DNA of 64,000 nt. Origin: Prototheca cutis. Its lineage: Eukaryota; Chlorophyta; Trebouxiophyceae; Chlorellales; Chlorellaceae. Of this stretch, positions 1 through 12,046 are shown in pieces; positions within the stretch are counted from its first letter, which is position 1, and every line of letters begins with the position of its first letter. The position numbers and the translations under genes were made by a program. The DNA lies in the NCBI GenBank assembly GCA_002897115.2, contig BCIH01000005.1, positions 1,489,377-1,553,376 on the forward strand. Direction: 5' to 3'. The notes beneath the pieces are model-generated. The model saw only the letters and a program-made list of their open reading frames with translations, was not told the DNA's origin and did no database searches.

Positions 1-99
1 GTGTTTATGAGAGGCGATGCACCGAAGAAGCTTACCAAATAGGAACCCCAAGGAAAGCCAACACAACTGGCAATCGCTCACCACCCCGCACGGATTCAG

Positions 100-954
100 A
101 CGACGCACGATGACCTGTCGGGCCTTCCGGACAAGGCCATCTTCCAGATGAACGACACGCACCCGACGATCGCGGTGGCAGAGCTGCTGCGCCTGCTGAT
201 GGACGTGCATGGTCTGGAGTTTGAGGCTGCCTGGAGCATCACCACGCGCAGCCTGGCCTACACCAACCACACGGTCATGCCCGAGGCGCTGGAAAAGTGG
301 CCGGTGGCCGTGCTGGCCAAGCTCCTGCCCCGGCACATGCAGCTGATTGAGCAGATTAATGAGCACTGGCTGGCCAGCATCCGGGGGCACGTCGAGGCCA
401 AGGTCGCTGCTGCGGGCATTGAGGAGGAGGAAGAAGAGGAGGCTGTTGTCGAGGAGGAGGAGGAGACCTCGGCCACCAGCCCTCCGGCCCCGAAGCTGAG
501 CCCTGTGGAGCGTGCACTTCAGGCGTACAGCATTGTCCAGGAAAACCCTTGGAAGGCCGGGGAGATGCTGGTGAACATGGCGTACCTGGCGGTGGTTGGG
601 TCGAGCGCGGTCAACGGCGTGGCTGCCATCCACAGCGAGATTATCAAGGCCGACCTGTTCCCGCAGTTTGTTGAAATTTTTCCTGAAAAGTTCCAGAACA
701 AGACCAACGGCGTGACCCTGCGTCGCTGGCTGGCCTACTGCAACCCCCCCCTGGCGGCGCTGATCACCGAGGCCCTCGGGAGCGACGCGTGGATCAAGGA
801 TGCGCGGGCGCTGACCGGTCTGGAGGCCAAGGCCGACGACCCTGCCTTCCGGGCTCGCTGGCGCGCGGTCAAGGTCGAGGCCAAGGCCGCGCTGGCTGCT
901 CGGATCAAAGAGGTCACGGGGTACGACGTCCCCACTTCTTCGCTGTTTGACATT

Positions 955-989
<35 letters not shown>

Positions 990-1954
990 GCTCAATGCGG
1001 TGTCGCTCATCGCGCGGTACCAGGCCATCAAGGCCATGACGCCCGAGGAGCGGGCCAGCGTCGTGCCGCGCGTGGCAGTGTTTGGTGGCAAGGCCGCGTC
1101 GGCCTACTACATGGCCAAGAAGATCGTCAAGTTGATCAATGCCATCGGGGCCGTGGTGAACACTGATCCCGAGGTTGGCGACCTGCTCAAGGTGATTTTC
1201 GTGCCCAACTACAACGTCAGCGAGGCCGAGGTCATCATCCCTGCGGCGGAGCTGTCGCAGCACATTTCCACGGGCGGCACGGAGGCCTCGGGCACGTCCA
1301 ACATGAAGTTTGCGCTCAACGGCTGCCTGATCATCGGCACCATGGACGGCGCCAACATTGAGATTGGCGAAAACACCGGGTTTGAAAACCTGTTTGTGTT
1401 TGGTGTGCCGGCCGAGGACGTGCCCCGTCTGCGCGAGGAGCGCAAGGACTTTGTCGACTACGACCCGCGCTACACCGCTGNGCTGCAGGCCGTCAAGGAC
1501 GGCGTTTTCGGCGATGCCGAGTACTTTGCCGATCTCGTTGATTCCGTCACCGACATGACCAAGGGTGGGTTTTGTTGGTCGTTGGTTGAGGGGTGGGTGG
1601 ATGGGGGTTTGGGGGGGAGGGTAAGTTTGAGGCAGCGCGGATTGGAGCACATGGTCGTGTCTGTGCACCTGTCGGTAGAATATAAAAACGATGCACATGA
1701 TGTCACTCAGCCAATCAACCCAAACCCAAACTCCTTGACTCACAGGCAATGACTGGTTCCTGGTGGCCAACGACTTTGCGACGTACATGGACGCGCAGGA
1801 GCAGGTGGACAAGGTCTACGCCGACCAGGACGAGTGGACTCGGCGTTCCATCCTCTACACCGCGCGCAACGGCTTCTTCTCCTCGGACCGCACCATCAGC
1901 GAGTACGCAGAGGACATCTGGGGCGTCGTGCCTACACCCCCTCCCGCGGCTTGA
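100..1954 (+). CDS. Alpha-glucan (starch) phosphorylase, 3' part (5' end outside window)
   Basis: PLP-dependent phosphorylase that releases glucose-1-phosphate from starch. Two exons are visible, 100-1564 and 1746-1954. The first starts after a CAG acceptor, so bases 1-99 are intron and upstream exons are missing. Visible family blocks are MNDTHPT, TNHTVMPEALEKWP, NGVAAIHSEI, FQNKTNGVTLRRW, FDIQVKRIHEYKRQLLN and the PLP-lysine signature EASGTSNMKFALNG. The C-terminal exon ends with DRTISEYAEDIW, as in plant enzymes. An acidic Glu-run insertion followed by a Ser/Pro stretch (about 411-540) sits just before the GGxAVNGVA-like block, where plastid L-form phosphorylases carry a large extra loop. 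This suggests the plastid isoform, though the transit peptide cannot be seen. One N at 1482 leaves a residue undefined. Confidence 0.95.
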
Positions 1955-2587
1955 GTGGATTGGACCGTGGGGGAGCGTGGCCTGGGATCATCAAGACCCC
2001 GTTTGCTCCCTGCGCCTTGAATCCCGAAGCAGGAGATGGGAAGAACTGGGGAAATGCATGCATACATTTCCCGTTGCACCGAAAATTTCCCAGGCGCCTC
2101 TGCGCGCCACACGTTTGATGTGTTCCATCATCGTCGTGGCGGACCCCGTGCGCATGGCGGGTGGCGGGCAGGTCTGTCGACGGCCAGGCAGCTCGCGCAG
2201 GCGCAGCAAGAGTGCCTCTCAGATCTGGCCCCTTGCCTCAAAAATGCACCGCGGGCTCCACGACGATCTTTGTTTTCAGCGAGTTGAACCTTCTTGGCAG
2301 CACTGCACTTGCCCCCACCACTGCACGCACACGGACCGCTGGTATGTGTGCGGGGTTCCCGAACCTCCCTCTTGGCCATCCAGCAGTCGACTGCCTAAGA
2401 CTTGTTTGTTTTGGAGCCGGCCCTGCAGTCCCTCCGACGTGTCGTGCCACACTCGCATCGTCTGCCTGTCAATCAATCGATGGAGCTTTTGCAGGCGACC
2501 CGGTGCTCTGCGCAGCGACATGGGAGGGGGCAAGACAGCAGGGCACGCAGACACAAAATTCGCGGGGTCCCTGCCGCGTGGCCCGGC
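1955..2587. other. Convergent intergenic region (3' UTRs)
   Basis: It separates the stop codons of the phosphorylase (+) and the DnaJ gene (-). I see no conserved coding block. It probably holds both 3' untranslated regions. It includes an ATGCATGCAT motif near 2055. Confidence 0.6.
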
Positions 2588-4334
2588 TCACTTGTCTTCC
2601 TTCTTGCTGCCACGCAGCCAGTCGAAGAAAGACGGCGACTTGCCATGCCCATCTGCAGAACTTGAAGGTGCGCCGTCGGCCGACGGCGCATCGCCTGATG
2701 TCGACCGCTTGGGTTCCTGGGCACGGGATGCAGCGGCTGTTGTGCCACTGGTGGTTGAGGTCGCCCCTGAACTCTGGTGGCCCCCAGTGTGTGATGTCCC
2801 ACCCGAGCTGCCGGCGGTGGTGCTGCCAGACGAGGATCCCGTGGTCGACGACGACGCCGAGCCATCACCACCTCCCTGCCGCCGACCGCCGCGCTTGAAG
2901 TCTTCCAGCGCTTCGCGCTGCGCCGGCGTGAGATTGCGTGGCACGCGCACGCGCACGTGCGCGTACTGGTCTCCCCGAGCGCCCCGCCGCCCGACGGCGT
3001 CCATGGGAACCCCAAACCCCCGCATGCGCAGCTGGTCTCCGGGCTGCGTCCCGGGCTTGATGGTCAGGACCTTGGGCCCGTTGATCGTCGGCACTCTGTG
3101 GAAGTTGTTGGGAACAGGCAATGGTTGGTTGGGGTGGACTTGACAAGGCGCTGATCAGCCAGGGAAACACCGTGGACGGGGCAACATCCGCCTGCTTACT
3201 CGACGGTGGCACCCAGCGCGGCATCGACCATGTCGATGGGGATTTCGACAGACAGGTCGAAACCCTCGCGCTCAAATGTGCCCGAGGGCATGACTTGGAG
3301 CATGACCAGCAGGTCGCCAGCCGGCCTTCCCGGCGGCCCCGGCGCCCCGCTGCCCGCGAGCCGCAGCTCCGTCCCCGTGTCAACCCCCGCCGGGATGGTG
3401 ATCTCCACGTTCTTCCCGCCACCCGGGATGACGCCTGACAAGTCGATGCGACGGGTTGCGCCACGCATGGCGTCGGAAAAGCTGATTCGCAGTGTGGTCT
3501 GGATGTCCGGGCCACGGCTGGGCGCCCGCCGCCACTGCGCGCCGGCCCCTGGCCCGCCGGCACCAAACAGATCGGCGAAATTGACGCTCTGGAACCCTCC
3601 GCCTCCCTGCCCGCCGCGTGCTGCGCCGCCAAAGAAAGCGGCAAACAGCTCCTCGGGGTCGACGGCTTGCCCGCCCGCGCCAAAGGGTCCCCCGCCAAAG
3701 CCAGCGCCGCCAGGGCCTGGGCCGCCGCCCGACTCCATGTTTTGATATCCTGCGTGACCCAGCTGGTCATACAGCCCCCGCTTTTGAGGATCTCGCAGCG
3801 TATCGTAGGCCTGCTGCGCTTCCTGGAATTTTTGAGCTGCCTTTGGGTCGTCCTTGTTCGTGTCGGGGTGGTACTGCTTGGCCAGCTTGTAGTATGCCTT
3901 CTTAATCTCCGAATCCGAGGCCGAACGAGGCACGCCCAGCACGGCGTAGAAATCACGGCTGGCAGCAGTGTACTGCGAGGCGTGGAATCGACGCACGGTG
4001 CCTGCTGTGGTGTGTGTGCGTGCGTGTGTGGTGGGGGGATGGCGGGTGCATGGGTGGGGCTGTTTTGATTGGTTGCATCCCTCCCAATGCTGGTGAGTGC
4101 CCATGCACTCCCACACCCTCCACACAGCAGCAATGCCCAAGGCACAATCAGCAGCACATCCACCACATTCAGACCCTCCTCATACGCACCATACTCGTAT
4201 TCATTGCTGGGCTCAAAGCCCGGGAAGCCCGAGATGCATGCCGGGGCCACGGGCGCCGCGCCTGCACTGCCTGCCACGCGGGCGGGCTGGTGCAGGAGGG
4301 CCGCTAATTGCTGCAACCCAGCGCGCTTAAACAT
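2588..4334 (-). CDS. Mitochondrial-type DnaJ (Hsp40) lacking the zinc finger
   Basis: J-domain co-chaperone that stimulates Hsp70 ATPase, probably in mitochondria. Exons on the minus strand are 4334-4190, 4001-3200 and 3095-2588, giving 484 residues with consistent phases. The first exon is Arg/Ala/Leu-rich (starting [10 protein letters not shown]), like a presequence. The J domain starts at FYAVLGV and has the HPD triad in KQYHPDTN. A Gly/Phe-rich linker follows, then the substrate-binding beta domains ([47 protein letters not shown]). The CXXCXGXG repeats that normally sit between the first beta-domain strands are absent; the chain runs straight from [12 protein letters not shown] to VEITIPAG. 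The C terminus is a Ser/Gly/Thr-rich tail. The class is certain; mitochondrial location is inferred from the N terminus. Confidence 0.9.
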
Positions 4335-4795
4335 GTTTCCGCGTCAGTCCAGGCAATCTGTAATGCATGCGACGCGCATGAAGCTGCCTGGGCAAGGCCT
4401 GCCGGCGTCGAGCCTGGGGGGTTTCCCACGTCCAGGCACCCCCAATGCCCAGGCTCTTGTTCACAGCGATGGTGCGGGGCGTGGTAGGATGTGGGCCAAT
4501 TACAGCGTCATGTGCACGAGAATGACCTCTCAAAGCCGCGATCGGGCACAGCTTTGTTCCGGCATGCTCGGATTTCTGCCGTCATCACAGTGCTGGATTT
4601 TTCTTCCAGAAGCGGGGCCGTCCCGAAGGATTTCTGCGTTTGGACATCGGCGCTGTTTCCATGCGAACAGCGTGCTGTGCAACCAGATGCCTGGAAAGAA
4701 TCCCTGCTGTTCTTCTTCGTGTACACACACAGTGCTGGGTGCCTGCACCAACTTTATGCCGGCACCGACACCGGCCGCACATTTGCAATCTTCCC
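4335..4795. other. Intergenic, DnaJ promoter side / ThrRS 3' side
   Basis: Tandem minus-strand spacer. It should contain the DnaJ promoter and 5' leader and the ThrRS 3' end. Nothing coding is recognised and no clear element stands out. Confidence 0.5.
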
Positions 4796-7215
4796 TCACG
4801 CCGTCTCCTCAGGAGCGGGGGGCCTTTGGTCCTCAGCAGCAGCCGCCGAGGCGGCGGCCTTCTCAAAGCAGCAGTCGAGGGAGCGCTGCTCGCGCTCGCG
4901 TTCGAGGACGGCCAGGACCTCCGACAGCGCCCGCTCGCCATGGACTTGGTTGTCTCGGGTCCTAACGTTGACGGTGCGCTTGGCGCGTTCCTCGTTTCCA
5001 ACCACGAGAATGTAGTTGAACTGCGCGATCTGCGCTTCGCGCACCTTTTTCTGCATCTTCCGGTCGGCGGTGTCGACCTCGACGAAGAAACCGCGCTCGC
5101 GGATGGCGTCGCGCACCTCGCCCGCGTACTCGTAACTCGCTTCGGAGATTGGAACCACCATTACCTGGCGGGGGCTGAGCCACAGGGGCCACTTGCCCGC
5201 ATAGTGCTCGGTCAGAATGGCAAACATGCGCTCCACAGAACCCAGCACCGCGCGGTGGATGATCACAGGCGCGCGGGCCGAACCGTCCTCGGCCGTGTAC
5301 GCCAAGTTGAAGCGCTGCGGCATCTGGAAGTCCAGCTGCAGCGTCGCGCACTGGAACCGGCGGCGCAGCGCGTCAAACACGGTGATGTCAATCTTTGGAC
5401 CGTAAAAGGCCCCGTCTCCTTCTTCCACCTTGTCGCCCAGCCCGGCGCCAGACATGGCTCCACGCAGCGCTTCCTCCGCCGCATCCCACTGTTCGACGGT
5501 GCCCAGGAAATCATCGGGGCGCGTGGAGAGCACAGCCTCAAACTCCAGGCCCAGCACGCCGTAGGCTTCGCGCAGCATGGCCAGTTGGTGGGCCATCTCC
5601 GCTGCGATTTGGTCCTCACGTACAAACACGTGTGCATCGTCCTGCTGGAAGCGCCGGACACGCGTCAGCCCCTGCAGCGCGCCCGAGTACTCGTTGCGAT
5701 GCAGGACGCCGAATTCAGACAGGCGCAGCGGGAGCTCGCGGTACGACCGGGTACGGTGCCCAAACAGCAGGCAATGCCCCGGGCAGTTCATGGGCTTGAG
5801 GCCGTACTCGGCCCTTTCAACCTGGAAGCAAAACATGTTGTCTTTGTAGTGCCCCGCGTGGCCACTGGTGTGCCACAGGTCCATGTTGAAGATGTTTGGC
5901 GTGACGACTTCCTCAAACCCGTACTTCCAGTACAGGCGGCGCATGTACTCGATCAGCGTGTTGAACACGCGTGCGCCGCAGGGCAGGAAGAAACAAGACC
6001 CCGGGGACAGGGAATGGAAGAAGAACAGTTCCTGCGCAGCGCCCACGACCCTGTGGTCGCGCTTCTTGGCCTCCTCGATCCGGTGCTGGTACTCCTTGAG
6101 CTCCTTGTCGTCAGGGAAGGTGACGCCGTACACGCGCTGCAGCGGGTCCTTGGTCACGTCCGCGCGCCAAAAGGCACGGCTGGCCTGGGTCACCGCCACC
6201 GCTTTGAGCATGCCCGTATTGGGAACGTGCGGGCCACGGCACAGATCCACCATGGGCCCGCAGCGGTAGCACGTGATCTCGCGGTCGTCCGGCAGCGCGC
6301 TAATCATCTCCACCTTGAACTTGTTCTCGGCAAACATCTCCAGTGCCTCCTCGCGACTCACGCGCACGCGGCGGAAGGCCTGCTTCTCCTTGACGATGCG
6401 CTGCATGCGTGCCCGCAGCGTCTCGCGGTCGCCGTCCTTGAGCGTACGGTCGCCCAGGAAAGCATCGTAGTAAAAGCCCTCCTCGATGTCAGGGCCAATC
6501 GTCAGCTCCGCACCAAAGTCAAGTTCCAGTGCCTGGCCCAGCACGTGCGCGCTAGAGTGCCAAAAGGCCTGCCCAATCATGTGTTGAGGTAAGGATTGTT
6601 ATTACCGTTGCGTGTGTGTGGATTGAGTGGGTTGCAAGGGCGGGTGACAAGGAGGGTCCGGGTCTTGGTGCAGGCAGCACAGATTCAAGCCTTCCTCTCG
6701 TTGTATTGCACATCCCTATGCACACGGCAACGCCAATAGCAGTGACACCAACATCAACACTACATCCAAGAGCTCACCTCCTTGCCCTTCTTGCTCTCAA
6801 AGGTGTGGATGGCCAGGTTGCAGTCGAACTCCAGGGGCCGGAACAGGTCCCAGGCCGTGTCGCCATTGACTTCGGCCACCACCGCCTTCTTGGCCAGGCT
6901 CTTGGACAGGGCGTTGGCGATGTCCAGCGGGGTGGTCACGTCCTTGACCGCCTCCCGCACGCTGCCGTCGGGCAGGGTGATGTGCAGGGGCAGCGCAGCC
7001 TGCTTGGCCGCCTCGAGCAGGGCCTCCTCCCGCACCCAGTACTTGTCGAACAGCTCCACGCGCTTGGCAAAGTAAGGCTCATGCTCCTTTGCAATCTCCG
7101 ACCAGGGCTTCTCCTCCTTGGCTGGAGGGGCCGGGGGAGCCTTGTCCTTGAGGCTCAACGCGGCCATGGCCTCCACGCCATTGACAGGCTCGCCGCCACA
7201 GCAGTCCGCTCCCAT
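4796..7215 (-). CDS. Threonyl-tRNA synthetase
   Basis: Class II synthetase that charges tRNA-Thr. There are two exons, 7215-6778 and 6568-4796 (736 residues). The junction is SKKGKE|AFWHSSAHVLG in phase 0. Exon 1 encodes an N-terminal extension and the TGS domain (ITLPDGSVREA). Exon 2 encodes the editing/SAD domain with HSSAH and CYRCG zinc-type residues, then the catalytic core: motif 2 region RVRRFQQDDAHVF, LDFQMPQRFNL and motif 3 region HRAVLGSVERM. The anticodon-binding domain follows (QVMVVPIS...VEVDTADRKMQKKVREAQ). A 25-residue Ala/Glu tail ends it. I chose ATG 7215 because the codon just upstream is GTG. There is no obvious transit peptide, so it is probably cytosolic, although an unseen upstream exon cannot be excluded. 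Confidence 0.95.
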
Positions 7216-7487
7216 CACTGCGACCGGATCCTCGCCCCGAAATTATATGCAAAATTGGTTGTGCTCGAGCCTCTGATGGATCAGTCCTTGTGAACCGGGC
7301 TGGCCCTGCCTGCTGGTGGGTCTTGCGGGTGGCCTTTGGCCATTGGCCCACGTGCCTGGGATTGGGTGCAGTGGACAGCAGCACGGGGTAGAATGGCCCT
7401 TTAGTCAGGCCGACCAGAGACGATCTCAATCGTCCAAGCAATCTCCTTAAAATATTACAGTCATAAACACGGCACTCCCAACAGTGC

Positions 7488-8820
7488 CTACTTCCACTGG
7501 AGCGGGGCCTGGTTCCTTGGATTCAGGGGACTGCGCTGCCAATTCTCAAAGATCATGCTCTTGTACTGCATCAGTCGCAGTCCCGGCTTCTTCTCCTTCA
7601 TCAGTACCAACTGCTCCTCGTAATACGTCTCCCAAGCGGCCTTCGCCCGCCTGCCAGATGGGTGGGTGGGTGGGTCGGTGTGCGAGGGGGCCATCAAGAG
7701 ATGTGTCGGGGCGCGAGGAGGAAGGTCAGCGGGAATTCTATGACGGATTGGTGGCTGCGTTCGCGGTGCGCGATCAAGCCGTGTGTTGCTGTAGGCTCTG
7801 TCCAGGACCGCATGCAAACCCCGGCCTCACCGTGACCACTCTCAGAATCACAGGCTTCCAGGCAATAACAATGCAGGACACTGTCCTCCCACACCACTCG
7901 ATTACCGTTCAGGGTGCAGGTCCTGGGCGGTCTCTGTCACCCCAAGTTGCGACAGCGCCTGATCCAGGCCCCGGGCATCAACGCCTTCCAGCGCCTGTGC
8001 ATTCGCGTTTTCCACCTCCACAGTAGACGCGTATGCCTCCTCGCTCACCTGTGTGAGTAGTTTGTTTATTTGTCCATTCATGTATTTGCAAGGGGGGTTG
8101 TGCTTTGACAGTCTGTGCATACGCGATGTACCCAAGCCATGTCATTCAAGAGGAAAGAACGAACCAATGAGCATCCGTCAATCAGGGAACAGAACTCCCC
8201 AGAAAAAAACACGCACACCAAATTTCCCACCTCGCGCTTGGCAGCCAGGGATTTCTCGGCCGCCTCGGCCGCCACGACCTGCTGCTCGCGNTCCCGCTGC
8301 TGTGACAGCTGGTGATGCGTCATCTTGGGCTTGGGGGCGGCCTTCCTGGGACCCTTGGACATGGAGGCTTCCTCCTCAGCCGCCAGTCGCCGGGCCTCTG
8401 CTCGTCGTGCGGCAGCTTCCTCACGGCTCTTCTCCTGTATATTGGGGGATGTGCTTGCGTNCGTGCGGGCATGGAACAAGTGGATTCTTGCCACTGGCAG
8501 ATAGGTGACTCTGCCGCNGCAAGCCTTGAGACTGCCATCGCCGACACCAACGACCGGTCCGTGGATGCCCATGCGGTGGCCAACATCCCATGCACCCTGG
8601 GTTCATGGCCAGGCAATACACCAGTNGATACCCCCCTCCCCCNAAATCCCACCTGCTCCTCGCGTTTTGCGTCTCGTTTGCTCCGAGGATTGGTGTGCTG
8701 ACTCCAGTATNCATCGTCCTTCTGTCGGGCCTCTGCCTCCTGTGCCTGCTTCTTAGCTCCCGCCTTGCGGTCCNTTGCCTCCTGCACCTTTTCGTTCGTT
8801 CCCCATGCCTTCTTNGGCAT
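7488..8820 (-). CDS. CCDC124: CCDC124/Lso2-type ribosome-associated protein
   Basis: Homologue of CCDC124 (yeast Lso2 is the short relative), which binds idle 80S ribosomes and helps recovery from dormancy. Four exons, 8820-8653, 8434-8231, 8048-7906 and 7650-7488, give 225 residues, very near the animal length. The N terminus is a basic Lys/Ala coiled coil (KKAWGTNEKVQ, KRDAKREEQ) that in the family threads into the ribosomal tRNA channel. The diagnostic C-terminal block follows: DLHPERR, AAWETYYEEQL, KPGLRLMQYKSMIFENW and RSPLNPRNQ. Several Ns fall in exons 1-2, so a few residues are unknown. Splice phases all agree. The family assignment rests on the C-terminal match and is strong. Confidence 0.9.
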
Positions 8821-9471
8821 CCTGATCTAGACTACTGATGGACTCCTGTTGCCTGGCAAGGNTGGTCGAGGGACAAGACGTGTTAGGGAAAAGCACCTGA
8901 CAAAGAAGGGCACCCTACACGCCCTCGCCGTGCCCTGGACGGCTCGATGCTGCCCACTCCAATGTTTTCATATCGGTNCATTCGTCGTAGCATCACTCCT
9001 GTATGTGCTCGACGCGATCCCCATGTTTCGGAGCGGCACACGCTCCATGCATGCACCTGGGCAAAGTGATCGCCGACACCTATTGTCGGAGCAGTCCGTG
9101 GCCGGCGCTCCTCCTCCNACGCAGTGTGTTCAGCGGGAAAAAGAATTCTCTTTTCCACATCCTTTAATAGAATGCATGGAGATGCCTGGCGATGACGTGG
9201 GGTGAAGAGCACATGACGAGCAAGCCCGCCCAGCACGCGCCCGAACACCCTNGATCAGNTATGGGGCGGCGCATGCCTGGCCCAAGCANTTTGGAATTTT
9301 CCTCCAAAGCCCACGCACTCTTGCGCATGATTCTTACATCCAGGTCCATATGNATGCATTGTTNTTCTGCAGTCATGTGCCATGGTCACCACTGGGATTG
9401 GAATCGAACNACGACCTGTTCAACAACCTGCTTTTGCCTGCACAGACAGAAACACCTGACCAAACTCCTCC
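8821..9471. other. Intergenic, low-quality sequence
   Basis: Spacer between the CCDC124 start and the protease stop, with about eight isolated Ns. Short open frames run through it on both strands, but none has a recognisable domain. A CATGCATGCA motif lies near 9047. Confidence 0.5.
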
Positions 9472-11174
9472 TCAGAAGGGGTCTGCGACAACGTACATGG
9501 CATCGGCCGGAGCACCGCAGCCGTGGTTGTCGCGCGACACCTTGAAATAGCCGTCGTCGCCCCAGTGATCGCTCCACGAGTTTCGGACGATCCAGTAGTC
9601 TCCTTCTGGACCCGTGCCGTAGCCCATGAGCACCATGGAGTGGTCCAGGTCAGCCTTTTTGAACATGCAGCCCGGCTCCGCATAGACGCCCGAGGAGTAA
9701 AAGGTAAAAGAGTCTTGACTCGCGTCCATGGACACGGCCAGCGGCCCACGCGAGTAGACGGCTTCCATCAGCGCCGCGTCGTCAAAGTGCGGCACTGCTG
9801 CCCAGCCCTTGAACCGCGCGGCGGGCTGCGTAGTGTTGGCCATGCAGTACCCCGGCTGGCCCTTGTACTGGTACTGCGCGGTGCTGGCCAGACCCCCGGC
9901 CTTGACTGCGTACGCCACCGCCGCCCAGGCCTCGCCGCCGTCGCAAGCCGCTGCGTCACCCAGCTCCCCGGGGACGATGCCCCAGGAGCAGTCCATGATC
10001 TGCTGCTCCGACAGGGACACTTGTTCGCCCGTGGCCATGAACCACGCCGCCTCCATGGCCCCCGCGCCGCCAAAGGACCAGCACGAACCGCAGGAAGCCT
10101 GGTCCTTCACCACGATCGCATCGGCCCCGGTCCCACGCCAGTCCACAGAGGCAGGCACGCGTGTCTTGTCTGCGAGTGGTTTGTAGGGAAGCTCCCCCGG
10201 ACGGGAGGTATGGCGAACCGCGCTGTCTGCAGTACCAGCAGAAGATGAAGCCGTCACTACATCCGCCTGGTCGCTCGTCGCGTCGTCGACGCCCAGCAGC
10301 CTCGGGCCACCGTCCTCGTCACCGGCACGGCGTCTACGGAGCATTGTGCCGCGAAACTCGTCGCGGTGCCAGTCGCCAAACCTGTTCATGGCCATGGTAT
10401 ATGAAGCATTCTTAGCGTTGTGTGCGGCAATCATGTCGACGTTGCGCTGGAACACATCGGCGCGGGCGCGGTAGTCGGCCAGCGAGGCGTGGCGCCGGGC
10501 CGAGCCGTGGGGCCCCGCCAGAAAGGCGTCGTAGCTTGCGTGCCCCCCGCGGTACGATATGCGGGGCAACAGGGAGGCCATGCGGATGCTGGAGCCGCGA
10601 CGGGGACCGCCGCCGCCCGTGCGCAGCGGCTTGACCCCGGCGCACAGGTCGGGACTCGCAAACAATTCCGCGGCGGGGCGGCCGGGCGTGTAGGCCCCAT
10701 AGTCCAGCACCCACTCGTCAAAGTGGGACCCCGACAGCGCATCGTTGCCGTGCATGTGCAGCTTGACTGGTGCGCCCTCGGGCGTTGCGTAAAACAGGTA
10801 CTCCACCACTTTGGCCTGATGACGGGCCACGTAGCGCCACAGCTGCACGGGCCGGCCCTTGAGCGTGTCCTCACCACCATATTCCCATCCAGTCAGGTCG
10901 GGCAGCGCGGTTCCGTCCTCCATCCCACTGCTCCCGCCCCAGATCAGGCACACCAGCTTGTCAATCTGAGGCGTCAACTCCACTTCGCGGTCCTGAAGTA
11001 AGGGGTTTGGGCAAAGGGGGCCAGCAATATGATTGCATAGATAACAAGGCGGCGTGGCGTGATGATACTGTGAGCCGCGCGGCCAACTCCCTTTGGCCCT
11101 CCCTCCCGCCCACCCACCCGCCCGCCCATCAATATTACCACCCCACCCAATGCAAACACGGCCCTCCTTCCCCC

Positions 11175-11218
<44 letters not shown>

Positions 11219-11691
11219 GCACGCACGCACGCACCTTGGTGGCAATGATGATGACAGTGTCGTTGTAGGTGCCCATGCGGGTGCGCTTGGCCTTGGCATC
11301 GCGGTGGAAGCTCACGGGATAGCTGCACCAAGAGGACCAGGGAAGGGGTGGGTGAACAGAACCCTAACACGGGCCATTGGACAGGAACCAGCGTCGGTAC
11401 ATGGTCAGGGCGATACGCCAATTGAAAGGCATGGCGCTTCAATCGACATCAACATGCAGTGCGCGTCATCTACCATGGCCCCATGCCCAAACGGACGTGC
11501 CTGATGCCGTCGGGCTGGATTTTCTTGGTGTAGGGCAGGGAGAAGACGTACTCCACGCTGTACGAGTCCGGCCATGTCGGGGGCTTCGGATCGGCTCGAA
11601 GGGACGTAGGAATGGCTCTCTGCGTGGCGATGGCCCCAATGGCGCACAGGAGCAGCAGGGCCGGGATTGCCAGCCCGGACCGGGGTGCCAT
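9472..11691 (-). CDS. Papain-family (C1A) cysteine protease with large N-terminal domain
   Basis: Secreted or vacuolar endopeptidase. Three exons, 11691-11474, 11322-11235 and 10992-9472, give 608 residues. Residues 1-24 form a signal peptide (MAPRSGLAIPALLLLCAIGA). About 200 residues follow that resemble the N-terminal domain of counting-factor-associated protein D-like peptidases. Next come an I29-type inhibitor propeptide (YRARADVFQRNVDMI, NRFGDW) and the catalytic domain. The active-site Cys is in DQASCGSCWSF, the His in LDHSMVLMGYG and the Asn in RNSWSDHWGDDGY, so all three catalytic residues are present. Intron 2 starts directly with a GTGCGTGCG donor that runs into a (TG)n tract. Protease class is certain; the counting-factor resemblance is from memory of the family and less sure. 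Confidence 0.92.
11178..11234. repeat. (CA)n/(GCAC)n microsatellite in protease intron 2
   Basis: An uninterrupted CA tract runs into GCAC units. On the coding (minus) strand it is a TG-rich tract that begins at the 5' splice site itself. Confidence 0.95.
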
Positions 11692-12046
11692 GGTCTCCCG
11701 GCCCACCGAGGGTTGCGCCTGGAAGGGAGGCCTCGGGGGACAATGCAGATGTGCAATGGACGACAGACAACGCGCTTGTACGGTGGCTCATGTGAAGCTT
11801 GGGGTTGTCTGGCCCGTCGAATTGTACTGATTGTCCTCCGGACAGGCTCCCCCACCCCGCGCCCCCGGAGGAAGGGTTTTCGTGAGCAGCAGGGTCATGC
11901 TGCGTGGAGAATGGTGACCCAGCCTCCTCACAGAAGAAAGAATCAATCAGTCAGGACCCTTTCGGTTCATATCTGATCGTTCTTCTTGTTCAATGCAAGC
12001 GCCTACAGTCTGGGTGCAGCAATGGGAATGGAGGGATTTTCCACAA
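11692..12046. other. Intergenic, protease promoter side
   Basis: Spacer between the protease start and the IleRS stop, both minus strand. No coding block is recognised. It should hold the protease promoter and the IleRS 3' UTR. Confidence 0.5.

Noticed and set aside
4640..6592. 650-codon open frame on the plus strand
   Set aside because: It is the antisense shadow of the ThrRS exon. The opposite strand has a complete set of ThrRS motifs, and this frame has no domain.
9390..9480. GGAATCGAAC-like segment resembling a tRNA T-arm on the minus strand
   Set aside because: The flanking bases do not form a five-pair T-stem and no acceptor, D or anticodon arm can be drawn.
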